Counted from the first letter of the stretch, positions 16,001 to 22,163 are shown. The stretch: 34,268 nt of DNA from Oscillospiraceae bacterium (GCA_031270395.1 JAISXU010000075.1:1-34268); one strand, 5' to 3'. Program-made: numbers and translations. The notes: generated from the letters alone by a model not told the origin.

Positions 16001-17081
16001 TCGGATCGCCGAGAGTGCGCAGATATTGGTAGTCGGCGATGTTGTTTTCCCCGTCCGCTAAGACGAGCTTTGTAGTGGTGCTGCCGATGTCTACGCCCAA
16101 ATAATATGGGATGCCCGGGTCAAACGCCGCGAGAGCGTGCAGCGGACGCTTCGCGTCCGAATTGAGAATTGAGAGTTGAGAATTAGCGAAAGTCGAAAGT
16201 GGTGCGAGGTAATTCCCCTCCTTTGGAGGGGTGCCTCCGCAGGAGGCGGGGTGGTTCCTTCGTCCTATGTCATTCTCTACTCTCCATTCTCCATTCTCAA
16301 TTTGGGGCGAAGCCTCAATAAGGCAAGCCGCGCCGATTGCGGTGATGAACGGCGACAGTTCGGAGCAGAGAAGCTCCGCGTCCGCCAGACCGAGCACATC
16401 CCTTGCGGCGCGGACTACGCCGCTGTTTCGCGCCGCGCCGCCCGCAAGCAGCACGGGACGCGCGATATCCAGTCTGCCGACTACGGTGGTCTTGAAATTT
16501 CGCATGGCCGCGTAACACAGCCCCAGCAGTATGTCCGCGGTCGGAACCCCCTCCTGCTGAAGATGTGTGATGTCCGTCTTGGAAAAAACGCCGCAATACC
16601 CGGCGATGCGGGGTACTGACGCGGCGGCTTCCACCAACTCGGAGTAACGCTCAATGGGCAGCCCGAGTCTGTTCATCTGCGACTCAAAGAATGAGCCGGT
16701 GCCGGCGGCGCACGTCTCGTTAAGCGCGAAACGCAAGACCCCGTCGGTGAAACCGTAAATGTATCTCGCGCCTCTGCTGCCGATATCGACGACGGAACGC
16801 GCCGCCGGGTGGATGAGCCTCGCCCCCGCTGCCGTCGCTTCGATTTCGGTTTCAACGGGAACCCCATACGCCGCAGCCGCTTCGGCATACATGCCGCACG
16901 CCAGCATCGTGCAATTCTCCGCGCCGGGATGCTCGCGCCGCACCGCTTCCAGCAGCTCGCGCAGAGCTGAGGCGACGTCGCCGCGATGGGGACGCTCATA
17001 CGTTGCTGCGAGCGAATTGTCGGGATTCAAGAGCGCGAGCTTAACTGCCGCAGCGCCCGCGTCAATACCTAAGCGGTACAT
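13032..17081 (-). CDS. Giant CoA-dehydratase activase / HgdB-like fusion (BadF-BadG-BcrA-BcrD ATPase, DUF2229)
   Basis: A 1349-aa protein of the family that joins two ASKHA ATPase domains to DUF2229 and an HgdB-like C-terminus. Domain 1 (1-255) has CAAGTGSFFE and GYCGVFSKTDI; domain 2 (about 320-600) has VDIGSTTTK, CAAGTGSFVE and RCTVFMESEI. In HgdC-type activators two cysteines in these positions bind an interface [4Fe-4S] cluster, and both pairs are kept. The DUF2229 part (from about 665) has FPLKLAIGAV and GCRTKTTSSHACVY; the C-terminal half carries YLTYHGCGPDGM. Homologues act by ATP-driven delivery of low-potential electrons, e.g. to 2-hydroxyacyl-CoA dehydratases or double-cubane cluster proteins. 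Its place among ECF genes is notable. Intergenic-type repeats are inserted in frame near residues 257-307, 614-660 and 1175-1190. The start ATG at 17081 follows AAAGGAG. Confidence 0.87.
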   Translation of the reverse strand: MYRLGIDAGAAAVKLALLNPDNSLAATYERPHRGDVASALRELLEAVRREHPGAENCTMLACGMYAEAAAAYGVPVETEIEATAAGARLIHPAARSVVDIGSRGARYIYGFTDGVLRFALNETCAAGTGSFFESQMNRLGLPIERYSELVEAAASVPRIAGYCGVFSKTDITHLQQEGVPTADILLGLCYAAMRNFKTTVVGRLDIARPVLLAGGAARNSGVVRAARDVLGLADAELLCSELSPFITAIGAACLIEASPQIENGEWRVENDIGRRNHPASCGGTPPKEGNYLAPLSTFANSQLSILNSDAKRPLHALAAFDPGIPYYLGVDIGSTTTKLVLADGENNIADYQYLRTLGDPITAIANGIAALLSKYGDALKIRAVGVTGSGRVLIGRLLGADAVKDEITAQAACATAFTPDADTIFEIGGQDAKYIRLKNGRVADFQMNKICAAGTGSFVEEQALLLDIPLSEYGELALSATHPASLGERCTVFMESEIATELARGVSKRDIAAGICCSIVNNYLSKVVGTKAIGQKILLQGGVAYNPGIVAAFRAKFGERLTVAPYFSVSGAIGAAILAREEAAAAATPQLRGLASLLSGVSAGMPAPASPAVSGIESGELRVENDGVVVPRNSPFSTLNSQFERCAAHSSPFSTLNSQFGTIGIPRAMVNASLFDVFRTFFETLGYTVIGTEGDSAEIVERSQTYATAEVCFPLKLAIGAVSELVERGARYIFMPQTFSLSGCRTKTTSSHACVYMQKAPLIISECLRLKEKGVAVIAPRLWIDSGYMQVIKALIDEGVSLGHKRGECRKAIWRGLMAMMANSKRYLAERNQLSGKSIGKLTDDEYGFVVIARGYAIEDAALSLRIRERLAEAGHHVYDISHLNSHRVLMDADYPNLYWPFGRMILAAAQSIRRNPKLYAIYLTYHGCGPDGMLAHLFDSEMRGKPYLAIEVDEHASDVGVLTRLEAFVNSVKSARADKSASDGAGASGGIEGLSENIEGLTKTDPVAIPFLYPYSAIAAAHLRGRGYCVVELPSTTADTLEAGRMKQRGKEYYSFAALLGDVAAYAQTTPRPQVLLLQSGGSETDGQYARTLRAVMDDAGIGGAIVAPRLRDLLNNPRYRDTLLRILLAGDILLCAPAEKREALLAAMSEAFAAGAPGDAALIEWAEHVGDTSLPPSQKGVPRSGGGCTTLLLLGEPGCLYNGLFLGELTPVLSAQGCEVQFAPMSEAALFEWAEQTNEPVAETEALLSAVAAALKQRSPFSESVAVLRGKADEVIGTYIGGLGRYRAAKQCCTTASVVVAAASLYENTATVLKLFEARSPPLLALNFNGTLSETDKLRLSSLIRHI
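13511..13560. repeat. GC-rich palindromic repeat, family C, in frame inside the activase gene
   Basis: Carries CCCCCGCCGCTGCGCGG and CCCCCTTCTGAGAAGGGGG, the same two-hairpin build as the intergenic copies. It codes for residues about 1175-1190 (SLPPSQKGVPRSGGG) without stop or frame change, between an acidic WAEHVGD and the hydrophobic TTLLLLGEPG. Confidence 0.7.
15102..15239. repeat. Family A repeat cluster (three copies) in frame inside the activase gene
   Basis: Three copies of an AT-richer repeat built on GAATTGAGAATTGAGAG and GAGAATGGAG: 15102-15133 and 15153-15186 on plus, and 15206-15239 inverted. They are translated on minus as SPFSTLNSQF (twice) and GIESGELRVEND. The insert separates ASKHA domain 2 from the DUF2229 part. 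Confidence 0.8.
16159..16303. repeat. Composite insert (family A + C + A) in frame inside the activase gene
   Basis: A family A copy at 16159-16184, an inverted family C hairpin (CCCCTCC-TTT-GGAGGGG and GCCTCCGCAGGAGGC, 16213-16260), and a second, inverted family A copy at 16270-16303. It is translated as IENGEWRVEND, HPASCGGTPPKEG and NSQLSILNSD. The insert lies between the two ASKHA domains. Confidence 0.8.
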
Positions 17082-17091
17082 ACGCTTCTTA

Positions 17092-17128
17092 CTCCTTTAT
17101 GTGAGATAGATTTTTATATCAAACGGCG
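17092..17128 (-). repeat. Fossil of the ecfA 3' end in the activase gene leader
   Basis: On the minus strand the leader matches the last codons of the ecfA gene (19912-19948) across TTGATATA..AATCTATC..CACATAAAGGAG. One A is missing, so the old frame is broken. It now supplies AAAGGAG as ribosome binding site for the activase gene. Confidence 0.65.
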
Positions 17129-17140
17129 TTGGGTGAGGGG

Positions 17141-17182
17141 CGACCACCCCGCCGCTTCGCGGCACCCCTCCATGGGAGGGGA
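17141..17182. repeat. GC-rich palindromic repeat, family C (intergenic copy)
   Basis: CCCCGCCGCTTCGCGGC followed by CCCCTCC-ATG-GGAGGGG between the activase gene and S component 3. A truncated relative sits at 17926-17950 in the next gap. Confidence 0.7.
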
Positions 17183-17206
17183 ATGGGCGGGAGGTGAGAG
17201 TGCAGA

Positions 17207-17277
17207 CGCTGCGCGTCCTTCGTTTTGCGTCATTTTCCATTCTCCATTTTCAATTCTCAATTTGAGCGAAGCTCATA
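17207..17277. repeat. 71-nt exact direct repeat, copy 1 (contains family A repeat)
   Basis: Identical to 17937-18007, 730 bp away. It holds the family A string (CATTTTCCATTCTCC.. to ..TTTGAGCGAAGCTCAT) and overlaps the last codons and stop of S component 3. The pair brackets the gene. Confidence 0.9.
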
Positions 17278-17866
17278 TCATCCCCACTTTGGCGAAATGC
17301 TTTTTGAAAAGCAGTCTGCCGAGCAGTGTTCCCGCCGTCGCGCCGATAATGGAAAGCACAGATGATACGGCAAATGTCTTCCAACTGACGACCGCGAGAA
17401 CTCGCTCTACATACTCCGGATCCATTCCGGCAGCCAGCACAAACTCTCTGTAGTAATCACGGGCGAGGAGCATAACGCCGAAGCAACCAAAGTTGAAGCA
17501 CAATCCAAACGCCGCATACGCAGCCGCCTGTAGCTTCCAGCCGCGACCATAGCGACCGATAGCAAGTACAAGCTCTGCCGCCAAACCGCCCGCGAACATG
17601 CTCAATGCCAGATACCACGCGGTTCCGCCCACAAAGGTGACTAAGGCGAGCAAGGCGCATTGCAGTGTCACCGCAAACGCTTTTGGCACTTTCGTTCGCA
17701 AATAAACCCACACTATTCCGCACACCGTGAGCTGAACCGCCGAGGTGTACGGAAACGTCGGGGGTATCATCCCGATAAGAGCACCCGCCCGCATAACCAA
17801 GTAGAAGATAACCGAAAAGATGGCGATTGTTATAAGCTCTCTCGCTCTGAGTTTGCTTGCGCTCAT
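17273..17866 (-). CDS. Trep_Strep/MptD-type ECF S component, copy 3 (197 aa)
   Basis: A 197-aa membrane protein with about six helices. It starts MSASKLRARELITIAIFSVIF and ends GRLLFKKHFAKVGMI, aligning end to end with the other three copies. The middle motif is LLARDYYREF. It is the most diverged copy (RYGRGWKLQAAAY instead of KYKSFKLTT..), which would fit a changed ligand. AAAGGAG lies nine bases before the ATG at 17866. The leader is a fossil of the ecfA 3' end that still reads PLDIKNLSHIKENFS and ends in a TGA overlapping this ATG, just as ecfA and copy 1 overlap. The gene lies between two copies of a 71-nt exact repeat. Confidence 0.82.
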   Translation of the reverse strand: MSASKLRARELITIAIFSVIFYLVMRAGALIGMIPPTFPYTSAVQLTVCGIVWVYLRTKVPKAFAVTLQCALLALVTFVGGTAWYLALSMFAGGLAAELVLAIGRYGRGWKLQAAAYAAFGLCFNFGCFGVMLLARDYYREFVLAAGMDPEYVERVLAVVSWKTFAVSSVLSIIGATAGTLLGRLLFKKHFAKVGMI

Positions 17867-17910
17867 GAGAAATTCTCCTTTATGTGAGATAGATTTTTTA
17901 TATCAAGCGG
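17863..17910 (-). repeat. Fossil of the ecfA 3' end upstream of S component 3
   Basis: Sixteen codons on minus read PLDIKNLSHIKENFS-stop. The real ecfA end (19947-19900) reads PLDIQNLSHIKEHFT-stop, so the two differ at only a handful of positions in 48 nt. No ecfA body precedes it; sequence further upstream is repeat DNA. This is best explained by duplication of an S gene together with the tail of ecfA. Confidence 0.85.
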
Positions 17911-17936
17911 TGTAGGGTGAGGGGCGACCACTCCGC

Positions 17937-18082
17937 CGCTGCGCGTCCTTCGTTTTGCGTCATTTTCCATTCTCCATTTTCAATTCTCAATTTGAGCGAA
18001 GCTCATACCCGCCGCTGCGCGTCCTTTGTCTCTCGTCAATTCTCAATTCTCCATTCTCAATTCTCAATTTGAGCGAAGCTCA
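17937..18082. repeat. 71-nt repeat copy 2 and a further family A copy
   Basis: 17937-18007 is identical to 17207-17277 and even keeps TATGAGC, the trace of an S-gene stop. 18036-18082 is another family A copy (TCAATTCTCAATTCTCC.. ..TTTGAGCGAAGCTCAT), directly abutting the stop of S component 2. The gap between S components 3 and 2 is thus repeat DNA throughout. Confidence 0.85.
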
Positions 18083-18673
18083 TATCATCCCCGCTTTGAC
18101 GAAGTGCTTCTTCAGCAGCGCCTTGCCGATGAACATTCCGCCGACGGCGCAAATGACCGCCAACACGGTCGATAACAGGAATATCGGCCCGCTGACGGCA
18201 TCAATGAGCCTGTTCGCCAATTCCGCGTCAAATCCGCCCTGAACACATACCTCGAAGTAGTAATCTCTCGCGAACAGCATCAGCGAGTAGTTGCCGATAT
18301 TCACCGCGAGTGCATAGGCGGCAAACGCAATGGTCGTGAGCTTGAAGCTCTTGTACTTTCCGGCGCCGCAGATAAGCTCCGCAACCGCTCCGCCGATAAA
18401 CGTAGCAACTCCAATGAACCAAGGACTGCCCGATACGAAGGATATTAACGTCAACACCACCGTTTGTATCAGTATGGCAAACCGCTTTGGCACTTTGACG
18501 CGCATATACGCCCAGACGATGCCGCTTGGCAGCATCCCCACGGCGACGCAGAACGGGTTCAGCACTACGCTCATCCACAGTATCGCGCTGACTGCCATAT
18601 ACACCGCATAGAACAGCACCGAGAATATGGCAGTGCTTATCAAGTCTCTTGCTTTGAGTTTGTCCGTAATCAT
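18080..18673 (-). CDS. Trep_Strep/MptD-type ECF S component, copy 2 (197 aa)
   Basis: A 197-aa, roughly six-helix membrane protein. It starts MITDKLKARDLISTAIFSVLF and ends GKALLKKHFVKAGMI. The central motifs KYKSFKLTTIAFAAY and FARDYYFEV match copies 1 and 4 closely. AGGAGG lies about ten bases before the ATG at 18673; the frame open further upstream runs into the preceding methyltransferase gene and lacks family similarity. It follows that methyltransferase gene by 19 bp. As substrate-binding subunit it would share EcfT and EcfA with the other copies. Ligand unknown. Confidence 0.82.
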   Translation of the reverse strand: MITDKLKARDLISTAIFSVLFYAVYMAVSAILWMSVVLNPFCVAVGMLPSGIVWAYMRVKVPKRFAILIQTVVLTLISFVSGSPWFIGVATFIGGAVAELICGAGKYKSFKLTTIAFAAYALAVNIGNYSLMLFARDYYFEVCVQGGFDAELANRLIDAVSGPIFLLSTVLAVICAVGGMFIGKALLKKHFVKAGMI

Positions 18674-18692
18674 CCCGCAAAGTCCTCCTGTG

Positions 18693-19313
18693 TTAAGAAG
18701 TAGATTCGTTATTAGTAGCGCAGAGGCACAGCCAGCCGCGTTTGTGCGTGTCAACGCCGGTTATCTTGAACCCTAAGCCTGAGAGCAGCTCCGCGAGCAT
18801 ACTTTCGCTGTAGATGCGCATGCCCTCAATCTTGCTGGTATACGTGTCGTTAGATGGGTCGTGGGCTTCGTTGCAGATGAGAAAGACACCGCCCGGACGC
18901 AGAACGCGGCACACCTCGCGGAAATCAGTTCCCGGGTTTGGCCAAAAGTAAATCGTTTCAAATGCGATAACCGCGTCAAAGGCGTTGTCGTCAAACGGCA
19001 GCGCGCTCACGCTGCCTTGCACTATATCGCAGCGCTTGCCCAGTTCGGCAGCATTTACCTTCCGGCTGACCGCGACGCTCTCCTCCGAGTAGTCAATGCC
19101 GGTAACGTGACCGTCAGGGCATATTTGCAGCAGTCGCTTGAGGTTCGCTCCGCCGCCGCAACCGATGTCGAGCACGCTCGCGTCTTTCGCCGGAGAGATG
19201 TGCGTCAGCCCCCACGCGCTGATGGAGGCGTGTCCGGAGTTCATCCCTTGTGCGACAAATCTGCCTAACCTCCCTTGCGGCTTGCGGCAATTTTGCAAAA
19301 ATTTTCTAATCAT
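18693..19313 (-). CDS. Class I SAM-dependent methyltransferase (206 aa)
   Basis: Rossmann-fold methyltransferase with motif I VLDIGCGGGANLKRLL (47-62), the acidic motif II GIDYSEE, motif III-like DAVIAFETIYFWPN and post-motif RVLRPGGVFLI. Together these are the UbiE/Methyltransf_11 pattern. The ATG at 19313 forms an ATGA overlap with the stop of S component 1, and GGCGGGAATG precedes it, so translation is coupled. It lies inside the transport cluster between two S components, so it may modify the transported compound or a chelator. The acceptor cannot be told from sequence. A second, unrelated methyltransferase is encoded at 22157-22981. Confidence 0.88.
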   Translation of the reverse strand: MIRKFLQNCRKPQGRLGRFVAQGMNSGHASISAWGLTHISPAKDASVLDIGCGGGANLKRLLQICPDGHVTGIDYSEESVAVSRKVNAAELGKRCDIVQGSVSALPFDDNAFDAVIAFETIYFWPNPGTDFREVCRVLRPGGVFLICNEAHDPSNDTYTSKIEGMRIYSESMLAELLSGLGFKITGVDTHKRGWLCLCATNNESTS

Positions 19314-19903
19314 ATCATTCCCGCCTTTAGAAAATGCTTTTTGAGAAGCAGCTTGCCAATCAGGATGCCTACTACTGCGAAGACGACAGCCGCCGCTGCT
19401 CCGGCAAGTATCATCGGCCAGTTGATCCATTGCATCAGCGTATCCATGTGCGCTGCGTCCGTGCCATTGTTGACGGCGAACTCTACGTAGTAGTCCCGCG
19501 CCAACAGTGCCAGCAAGAAGATACCCCAATGGAAGCAGAAGTTATACGCGGCATAGCCGGTAACTATGAGTTTGAAGTTCTTGTACTTCCCTATGCCGGT
19601 TATTAACTCCGCAACTATGCCGCCAACTATGATACCGGCAGCGATATATGGTCCCGCCCCGATGAAGAAGAAGAGTAACCCGCAGACTACGCTCTGGATT
19701 ATGATGGTAAAGCGTCTTTGCACTTTGAGGCGCATATACAACCAGACTATTCCGCAGAGCAGCCCCGTAGCTGATGTCAGGAATATGTAGCCTATGACTG
19801 TTGTGCCAAGCGTCATTACACACGCGAACGTGACGATGACAAAGATGACGGTGAATATTGCCGTAGTGATTAGGTCTTTCGCTTTTAGTTTTCCGCTGTT
19901 CAT
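19310..19903 (-). CDS. Trep_Strep/MptD-type ECF S component, copy 1 (197 aa)
   Basis: A 197-aa membrane protein directly after the ECF ATPase gene, and probably the ancestral copy. It starts MNSGKLKAKDLITTAIF and ends GKLLLKKHFLKAGMI, with KYKNFKLIVTGY and LLARDYYVEF in the middle. Its ATG overlaps the ecfA stop (ATGA), and AAAGGAG inside the ecfA tail acts as ribosome binding site. Helices are evident around residues 15-45, 48-68, 70-105, 115-140 and 155-185. In group II ECF systems the S component binds substrate and topples in the membrane when driven by EcfT/EcfA. The ends conserved among all four copies probably contact EcfT. Confidence 0.85.
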   Translation of the reverse strand: MNSGKLKAKDLITTAIFTVIFVIVTFACVMTLGTTVIGYIFLTSATGLLCGIVWLYMRLKVQRRFTIIIQSVVCGLLFFFIGAGPYIAAGIIVGGIVAELITGIGKYKNFKLIVTGYAAYNFCFHWGIFLLALLARDYYVEFAVNNGTDAAHMDTLMQWINWPMILAGAAAAVVFAVVGILIGKLLLKKHFLKAGMI

Positions 19904-21456
19904 GTGAAATGCTCCTTTATGTGTGATAGATTTTGTATATCAAGCGGCGTGTCGTCGTGGACTTTGCCGCCGTCTAATATGAGTATACGAGTGCAAACTC
20001 GGTTGAGTAACTCGAAGTCGTGAGTGATAACGAATATTATTTTGCCGTCCGCACTCAGCTGTTTGAGTACATCTGAGACGCGGCACATATTGCCAAAGTC
20101 CAGACCGCTGGTTGGCTCGTCGAAGATGAGCACTGCGGCGTTGTGAGCGATAGCGGTGCCGATGGCAGTACGCTGCTTCTCTCCGCCGGAGAGGCTCATC
20201 GGATGCCGATCACTCAGTGCGGTAAGCGACAGCGACTGCAATATCGATGCTACCTTCTCCGCAGATGGTTTCTCTTTGCGCGATGCGGATAGCAGCAGCT
20301 CGTTCTCCACGCTGTCGGTGAACAGTTGGTATCCGGATTCCTGCATCACTAAGTAGAACGTTCCCGCTCTTACAGTCGCCTTCAACTGTTTGTCTCCTAA
20401 TGCAACCGCTCCGTGCATCTCCTTATGTAGACCGCAGAGGACTCGTGCCAGGGTGGATTTCCCTGCTCCATTCTTGCCGATGATGCCGATTATCTCACCC
20501 GGAGTGGCGAAGAAGCCAACGTCTGTCAGCACCGGCTTCCCTCGCTTGTACCCGGCGGACAGTCCGCTGACGGTCAACGCAGCCGGTGTTGTAGGGGCGC
20601 GCATTGCGCGTCCGCCCTCGTCCGGCGTTGTAGGGGCGCGCATTGCGCGTCCGCCCTCGTCCGGCGTTGTAGGGGCGCGCATTGCGCGTCCGTCATCCGC
20701 AGGTTTTAGCTCTGATAGGTGCGTTGCTCTGAGACCTAATGCTTCCCTCTGTTCATCCGAGAGTGCGAGGAAAGCGTCTCGCGTCCATTCCTGCTCTATT
20801 TTGCCGTCTTTGATGTAGATGGCGCGGTCTATCAACTCCGTAAGGTAGTAGAGCCGATGCTCCGCGATGACGATAGTTTTGCCGCTCTGCTTGAGTGTTT
20901 TCATCAGTGCGGCAAGCTCTAAGCACGCATCGTGGTCAAGGTTGCTGGACGGCTCGTCGAAGACGAAGATGTCCGGGTTGAGGGCATAGGCGGACGCGAC
21001 GGCGATCTTCTGCTTCTCCCCGCCGGAGAGCGCGAAGATGTCGCGGTCTAAGAGGTTCTCAATCCCCAACTCACGAGCGGTAGCTTGGACGCGAGCACGA
21101 ATCTCGGAAGTCGGGAGTCCTAAGTTCTCGCAGCCGAAGGCTATCTCTCCGGTAGTATCAAGGTTGAAGAACTGACTGCGCGGGTTTTGGAACACAGAGC
21201 CTACGATGTGAGCCAGTGCTTCCGGCTTAGTCTCCGCAATGTCGAAGTCGGCGATACGAACGCTGCCGGAAAAATTGCCCTCGTAGAAATGCGGTATCAG
21301 CCCGTTGATGAGCCGTGTTAGCGTGGTCTTCCCGCAGCCGCTCTCGCCGCAGAGCAGTACACACTCTCCTTTGTTGATGGTCAAAGAGACGTTATGCAGG
21401 CACTGATCGTGACTTTCGCCGTAGTGAAAGGTGACGCTTTCTATCCGGATAATAAT
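19900..21456 (-). CDS. Double-domain ECF transporter ATPase (EcfA-EcfA' fusion, 518 aa), probable ATT start
   Basis: Two ABC ATPase domains in one chain. Domain 1 has Walker A GESGCGKTT (37-45), signature LSGGEKQK and Walker B IFVFDEPSSNLD. Domain 2 (from about 292) has GKNGAGKST, LSGGEKQR and LIFDEPTSGLD. Such fusions power ECF transporters. The start is unusual: no ATG, GTG or TTG lies between GGGAGGT and the first conserved residues. After five to eight bases come ATT ATT ATC in frame, so an ATT at 21456 is my preferred start. A TTG at 21516 would add 20 unlikely residues and has no ribosome binding site. The domains are joined by three 13-residue repeats (20588-20704). It overlaps ecfT by 16 bp and S component 1 by 4 bp. 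Confidence 0.88.
   Translation of the reverse strand: MIIRIESVTFHYGESHDQCLHNVSLTINKGECVLLCGESGCGKTTLTRLINGLIPHFYEGNFSGSVRIADFDIAETKPEALAHIVGSVFQNPRSQFFNLDTTGEIAFGCENLGLPTSEIRARVQATARELGIENLLDRDIFALSGGEKQKIAVASAYALNPDIFVFDEPSSNLDHDACLELAALMKTLKQSGKTIVIAEHRLYYLTELIDRAIYIKDGKIEQEWTRDAFLALSDEQREALGLRATHLSELKPADDGRAMRAPTTPDEGGRAMRAPTTPDEGGRAMRAPTTPAALTVSGLSAGYKRGKPVLTDVGFFATPGEIIGIIGKNGAGKSTLARVLCGLHKEMHGAVALGDKQLKATVRAGTFYLVMQESGYQLFTDSVENELLLSASRKEKPSAEKVASILQSLSLTALSDRHPMSLSGGEKQRTAIGTAIAHNAAVLIFDEPTSGLDFGNMCRVSDVLKQLSADGKIIFVITHDFELLNRVCTRILILDGGKVHDDTPLDIQNLSHIKEHFT
20588..20704. repeat. Three tandem 39-bp palindromic units in frame inside ecfA
   Basis: Units at 20588-20626, 20627-20665 and 20666 onward (the third diverges after about 27 nt). 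Each contains the near-palindrome GGGGCGCGC-ATT-GCGCGTCC. On minus they read RAMRAPTTPDEGG, a 13-residue repeat, between the two ATPase domains. A period of 39 (a multiple of three) and the open frame keep the gene intact. Confidence 0.92.
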
Positions 21457-22163
21457 GGCACACCTCCCATCGCGGAAAACGCTACCAGTGCGACGAACAA
21501 CGCAGACGCTATCCAATCAGGCGGCCGCATTTTCAGCACGGTGACGGAGCCTCGTTTCCCCGCCGCCTCTATCCCGCGTGTCACCGCAGCGGCGGATAGT
21601 TCCTCCGCTATCGTAGCGCAGCGCATCATCATAGGGACCAGAACGCACTCCATCACCGTAAGCGGGCGTGTTAATATGTTCCCGGCAGTCAGTCCGATAC
21701 CGCGAAGCCGCATTGCGTCTTTGATGCTTGCGAACTCTTCTCTCGCCGTTGGGAAGAAGCGCAGAGTGACGGCGAAAGTGATTACAATCGGCTTGGGTAT
21801 CCGTACCTTTTGCATCGCGCTGACCAGCTCACCGACCTTTGTCGTCGCAATCAACCCGCCGGCAAAAAAGAGCGTAGGGGCGATTTTGCGGAAGCAGACC
21901 ATTATCATTGCGATGATCGCCGAAATCGGATTGTCGGGGAACAAGGCGCAAAGCGATAGCACCACCAACATCCCGGCGTACATGAGAATCGCTTTGAAGA
22001 ACGACTTTATCGCTCCCATCGCAAGCAGCGTCAGTGCGACTAACGCTACTCCCACTATCTCCGTCTGGATATCCGGAGATGTAATGATGAATATGTTGAT
22101 CAGCACTAAGACGAGCAACTTTGCTCGTGGATCAAGCGTTAGCTTCATTTCGCCGCTCACCAT
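21441..22163 (-). CDS. ECF transporter transmembrane (T) component, EcfT/CbiQ family
   Basis: A 240-aa membrane protein starting MVSGEMKLTLDPRAKLLV, where LDPRAKL is the usual EcfT opening. There are helices at about 15-50, 55-75, 90-110 and 215-235. The cytoplasmic coupling helices carry AMRLRGIGL (near 163) and AAVTRGIEA (near 200), the two short x-R-G motifs that dock into the ATPase pair. The ATG at 22163 overlaps the upstream methyltransferase stop by 7 bp; a second ATG (22148) is possible. It overlaps ecfA by 16 bp. It is the only T component in the window and so should serve all four S components, as in shared-module (group II) systems. Confidence 0.92.
   Translation of the reverse strand: MVSGEMKLTLDPRAKLLVLVLINIFIITSPDIQTEIVGVALVALTLLAMGAIKSFFKAILMYAGMLVVLSLCALFPDNPISAIIAMIMVCFRKIAPTLFFAGGLIATTKVGELVSAMQKVRIPKPIVITFAVTLRFFPTAREEFASIKDAMRLRGIGLTAGNILTRPLTVMECVLVPMMMRCATIAEELSAAAVTRGIEAAGKRGSVTVLKMRPPDWIASALFVALVAFSAMGGVPLLSG

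Noticed and set aside
13032-17081. Two or more fused or frameshifted genes
   Set aside because: One continuous frame with domain order usual for the activase-DUF2229 family; the odd residues are explained by in-frame repeats.
18693-19529. A longer 278-residue start for the class I methyltransferase
   Set aside because: The first 72 residues are an out-of-frame reading of S component 1; the ATG at 19313 overlaps its stop and fits the family.
20588-20704. Possible short CRISPR array
   Set aside because: The units are contiguous with no spacers, remain in frame within ecfA, and no cas gene is present.
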